Source of the DNA: Tubiluchus corallicola
Lineage: Eukaryota > Priapulida > Priapulimorpha > Priapulimorphida > Tubiluchidae
DNA length: 64,000 bases
Direction: 5' to 3'
Assembly: GCA_030141605.1 (NCBI GenBank)
Contig: JAQGDQ010002366.1
Coordinates: forward strand, 8,660 to 72,659
Shown: positions 60,833 through 64,000 of the stretch, piece by piece
Layout: each line of letters begins with the position of its first letter
Position numbering within the stretch: the first letter of the stretch is position 1
Position numbers and translations under genes: made by a program
The notes under the pieces: model-generated
What the model saw: only the letters and a program-made list of their open reading frames with translations
The model's database searches: none
What the model was told of the DNA's origin: nothing

Positions 60833-62050
60833 CTAAAAAACAAATGTAAAAGATTCATTAAATTTTATATATCTACTTTTAATAGCCAAAATAACGTAAT
60901 ACTGCATAGATTATGGTTTTAACATTGCATACGTTGGTAATAAATACAATGTTACTGTTGATCATTTTATTAAGAAACGCGAATCCAGTAATACCGTTAT
61001 TGTAGGGCAAACCAGTGCCAATGAAAACGATAATCTAATTAAAGAATTTCTAATGGGGATTTTAAAAATGCATGGGTGGTGGAGAGTTTTACTTTCTGAA
61101 CAATAATGATTTGAGTAATATACGTAGACACAACGTTTCGATGAAATTTCTTATTAATATTGTATTATAAATGTCTGTTATAAATCGCCTTTATTACTAA
61201 TCTATAATCACTTATTTATTTTTGCTTTTTATCTCTTGATGTACTAACCTTTTTTACATAATGATCGCACTGATGTATATATCGCGTTGATCGAAAATAA
61301 AGGATAATAATAAGTGTTCTGCCGTCGTGCTCTTGCTGTCAAGGTAGTGTAATAACCCCTGGACGATTTGAACCAGAATTATCAGTGGGCGAGAAGCCTC
61401 GGTACGAGTACCACTGTTATCGCATTGAGAAAGTAGATACTAACCCAACGCCTGGGAGACGTTGACCCGTACAAAATCTTGACTAATCTAGTAAACGTTG
61501 AAACTGTCAGATGTTTGAGACTTGCTAATGTTTTGTTAGTGTGAAAGAATCTTTGTAATTGAACTAAATAACTTTGGGCGTGTATGTGTGTGTAATTCCT
61601 GCTTTCGGACTAAAAGTTCAATGACTGGAATGTATGTGTTTGTTTTATTTGTAACAAATAAAACGATTTTATACTACTAGCTAGCTAAACATAAAACATA
61701 AGGAAGAATCTACTTTGAAGGGTTACCGCACTCTCACATTGGAGCCTGAAATAGCGGAAGCAGGCTTGTTCTGTTTGGCGCTTAAACTAACACCAGCAAC
61801 CACTGAACTCCACGAACCAGAATGAGGCATTTGTATTTATAGATTTTGGCATCATTTTGCACATGTAAAACAGATAAGTATTTAAATTTAAGCCAATCAT
61901 AAAGTAGATTTGTGAGTTTCATGCACTGTAAGATTACACATTTTGATTTACAGGGGTGTTTTTGCTTTGAAGCGACTTTGAAATAACATACAGTCCGTAT
62001 ATTTTGTGTCCTTGAGTGAGTGAAAGTTTGAAAGCAAGACAGGAGCTCAG
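60833..62050. other. Upstream intron / intergenic, with a possible LTR-like segment
   Basis: No T1-domain exon was found on the minus strand. A segment near 61350-61737 has an AATAAA (61657-61662) and ends ctctcaca followed by ttggagcctgaaatagcgg, vaguely like an LTR with a primer-binding site. The inverted repeat gttttatttgt/acaaataaaac lies at 61640-61664. Evidence for an LTR is weak. Confidence 0.3.
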
Positions 62051-62168
62051 CAACACAACAACAACAACAATAATAATAATAATGATAATGATAGTGATAG
62101 TGAGATAGTGATAGTGATAATGATAATGATAATAATAATGATAATGATGATGATAATAATAATAATAT
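62051..62168. repeat. (AAC)n/(AAT)n/(GATAAT)n microsatellite
   Basis: Runs of caa, taa, gatagt and gataat repeats. Confidence 0.95.
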
Positions 62169-62850
62169 CTATTTCTATTATCGTCATTATCACTATTATC
62201 ATTATACTGATAAATAACGATGATAGTAACTACTAATAAATTTTAAAGCTGAGTTACGCAAAAATTTATGTGTTAACTCACATAGTGCCATAAAGACTAC
62301 ATACACAACAATTACGTATTTTTATAAAACTAAGTATTTATAAAAACATTTTGCAGTAACCTTTAAGCGCTTGATAGCTATGGGTTGTAGCCTTATCAGT
62401 AATTACACACCGAGGTATGTCACTGACGATTGTGAGGAGGCAATAAATTTTCATTGAACGCTCAGCAGAGTGTAGAGCCGATAGGTGAACGTAGTCTCTA
62501 TTTAGAGTATAATAATAATGATAGTCTTGTCCTCTAGAAACTGTAAACCGTAAACTAAAAGGGAATTACGGAGATAGTATAATTAGAGAAGAATCGAAGC
62601 TTTCGAGCCAACAATAAATTTTCTAATAGCAAAGGAAAACTGTGTTAAATAGTGATTTTGATTAAATTGGCGACTAAATTATTAAATTAATAATTCAAGA
62701 TTAAATGCTTGACGATGCAAGATTAAACTATCGTCCTGGCTAGAAGCCTAGTTAGGTGGTGGCATCACGTGACCAGCTGATCTTCGACCGGCTGACTCAC
62801 AAGTAAAGATTGATGATGTAATCGTTATGCGCAGAAGCTCGCGGCGCATT
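62169..62850. other. Spacer before the promoter region
   Basis: AT-rich. No gene recognised. Base composition shifts to GC-richer after about 62740. Confidence 0.35.
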
Positions 62851-62903
62851 AGGTAGTTAGACAAAAGTGAGGCCCGCACGCGAAATTTTTTTTTGCAACT
62901 GAG

Positions 62904-63065
62904 TTCCGGACAGATTATTTTCCTCATTTGCATTAACCAATCAGCGTCTATGTTGTTCAGGGGCGCTTCAGAGCAAGAAACCAATCAGCGTCTATGTTGT
63001 TCAGGGGCGCTTCAGAGCAAGAAACCAATCAGCGTCTATGTTGATCAGGGGCGCTTCAGAGCAAG
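62904..63065 (+). promoter_or_regulatory. Promoter-like region: ETS, octamer and three CCAAT boxes in a 44-bp tandem repeat
   Basis: In order: ttccgga (62904-62910, ETS-type), atttgcat (62926-62933, octamer), then three head-to-tail 44-bp units. Each unit contains aaccaatcagcg, a consensus NF-Y/CCAAT box, with CCAAT at 62937, 62981 and 63025. Units 1 and 2 are identical and unit 3 differs at one base. The third unit runs directly into aagATGgcg. Factor binding is inferred from motif only. Confidence 0.65.
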
Positions 63066-63134
63066 ATGGCGATCCACGTGTGTGAGTTCTGTGTGAAGGA
63101 ACCTGACAAATACTCTGAAATTTCTTCATTTGCG
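63066..63134 (+). CDS. Candidate first coding exon of an unknown plus-strand gene
   Basis: The ATG at 63066 sits in a good start context (gcaagATGgcg) just after the CCAAT repeats. It is followed by 23 codons and a consensus donor GCG|gtaaga (GT at 63135). The peptide starts MAIHVCEFCVKEPDKY; the C-x-x-C followed by Lys/Pro hints at a small zinc finger, but it is too short to assign. A CACGTG E-box lies at 63075-63081. No second exon is in the window, so the gene would extend past 64 kb. Confidence 0.45.
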
Positions 63135-63166
63135 GTAAGATTATATTGCTAACTAATGGCTAAATG

Positions 63167-63892
63167 GGCGCTATTACACTTTCGCACCGCCTAGCTTTTT
63201 CTAGGTTATTACTCGTTTTTAGGCTCGTAAGTCATCATTCTTACGTCATCAGTGAATGTTTCCGCTAATCTAAGTGTAATTTAATAATATATTTAGGTAT
63301 AATTACCAATAATTACGCTGTATTCACACTTCTACACCTATACAGGGCGTATCGCCATCTTGTTTGTGTGTGTAGTCACGTGACGAATTTCGTACTAGTT
63401 TATGCATTATCAGGGCCTAGCTTAAAAGGCACGTGACACACTTTCATCTTCACCGCATTTACGAAATAAAGAAAAAACTTTTACTTTTTTATAATCTAAT
63501 AGTAATAATACTATAGTAATAAATAAAATTAATGATAAATAACTGTAGTCGTCTAAAATAATTTCCCGCGATACGATACAAACTCCCGTGGCTGCAACCC
63601 TAATAATCATAAATTATGCGAAGAAACTAAAAATACATGTTAAGGGCCACATCGTCACTGCGCGAGAGCGATTGCGCATTAGTGATGTAAACACGGTTAT
63701 TCACGTGCAGCTTTTAATGGCGGCGGTCGGTAAGTAATGCATGATTTTAATCTGGACTTATAAAGCGTAAGAAGCAATAATATTATGGGAATATGGTGTA
63801 TATTACGCCTGTTGGTCTGCTTTCTGGCCTGCAGGCGTGAAAACAGCCAATAGGCCAGGAAAAGCTAGGCGGTGCGAAAGTGTAATAGCGCC
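63167..63892. mobile_element. 726-bp non-autonomous DNA transposon with 33-bp perfect TIRs
   Basis: The ends ggcgctattacactttcgca... (63167-63199) and its exact reverse complement (63860-63892) form 33-bp terminal inverted repeats. Weaker inverted similarity continues inward for tens of bases. Both ends are flanked by ggctaaatg (63158-63166 and 63893-63901), a 9-bp target duplication. No transposase frame is present. A 9-bp duplication with long TIRs is compatible with Mutator-type or Merlin-type elements; the superfamily is not settled. Confidence 0.9.
63717..63729 (+). other. ATG plus donor inside the transposon, possible start site
   Basis: The sequence ttaATGGCGGCGGTCG|gtaagt is preceded by cgcgagagcgattgcgc and cacgtg, giving a start codon, four and a third codons and a strong splice donor. 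It may be a transposon-borne first exon or only a YY1-like motif (atggcggc). Confidence 0.25.
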
Positions 63893-64000
63893 GGCTAAAT
63901 GTGGTGGTGGTGTAAGACTATAGATCACTCACTGGGCCTTGTCTCTCGAAAATCATACATAAAGTTTGTTTACAAAGAACTTTTGTGCACCTCAAAACCG

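Noticed and set aside
62748-62984. Minus-strand ORF opposite the CCAAT repeats, as part of a divergent gene
   Set aside because: No splice or start evidence and low-complexity composition.

Overview
The window is animal nuclear DNA. It has spliced exons with GT/AG borders, a Shaw-type voltage-gated potassium channel, an AT-rich background, and many eukaryotic retroelements (RTE-, CR1/jockey- and L1-like LINEs, a Penelope-like element, BEL/Pao and Ty3/gypsy). This repertoire suits a marine or freshwater invertebrate, perhaps a mollusc or other lophotrochozoan, but nothing seen fixes the species. No prokaryotic genes or CRISPR array were found.

Layout. (1) 1-24460 is a satellite array of 184-210 bp monomers in higher-order blocks of about 600 and 1205 bp. 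A 3157-bp, nearly full-length RTE-like LINE interrupts it at 18166-21322 with 8-bp target duplications. (2) 24461-26915 is the 5' half of a Ty3/gypsy element on the minus strand (LTR, gag, start of protease), joined directly to the satellite. (3) 27500-29650 is a decayed LINE. (4) 30405-60832 holds four exons I assign to one minus-strand Shaw-type K+ channel gene. The S1-S6 exon is at 59996-60832, with C-terminal tail exons at 41028-41178, 31141-31536 and 30405-30523. Splice phases match throughout (0, 1, 1). The exon carrying the T1 domain was not found and should lie beyond 64 kb. (5) The large introns of this gene are filled with nested dead elements: CR1-like, Penelope-like and L1-like fragments, a BEL/Pao element with both LTRs, a plus-strand gypsy element, LINE fragments, microsatellites, a 17-bp minisatellite at three places and a palindromic repeat family. 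(6) 62900-63892 looks like a promoter (ETS, octamer and three CCAAT boxes in a 44-bp tandem repeat) running straight into a candidate plus-strand first coding exon. A 726-bp terminal-inverted-repeat transposon with a 9-bp target duplication follows in the putative first intron.

Apart from the potassium channel and the 63-kb promoter/exon, the coding sequence seen is mobile-element sequence, nearly all of it broken. The best leads are the reconstructed channel tail with alternative donors and an intronic hairpin, the higher-order structure and edge of the satellite, and the CCAAT-repeat promoter with its neighbouring transposon. All assignments come from reading translations and motifs; no database search was possible.
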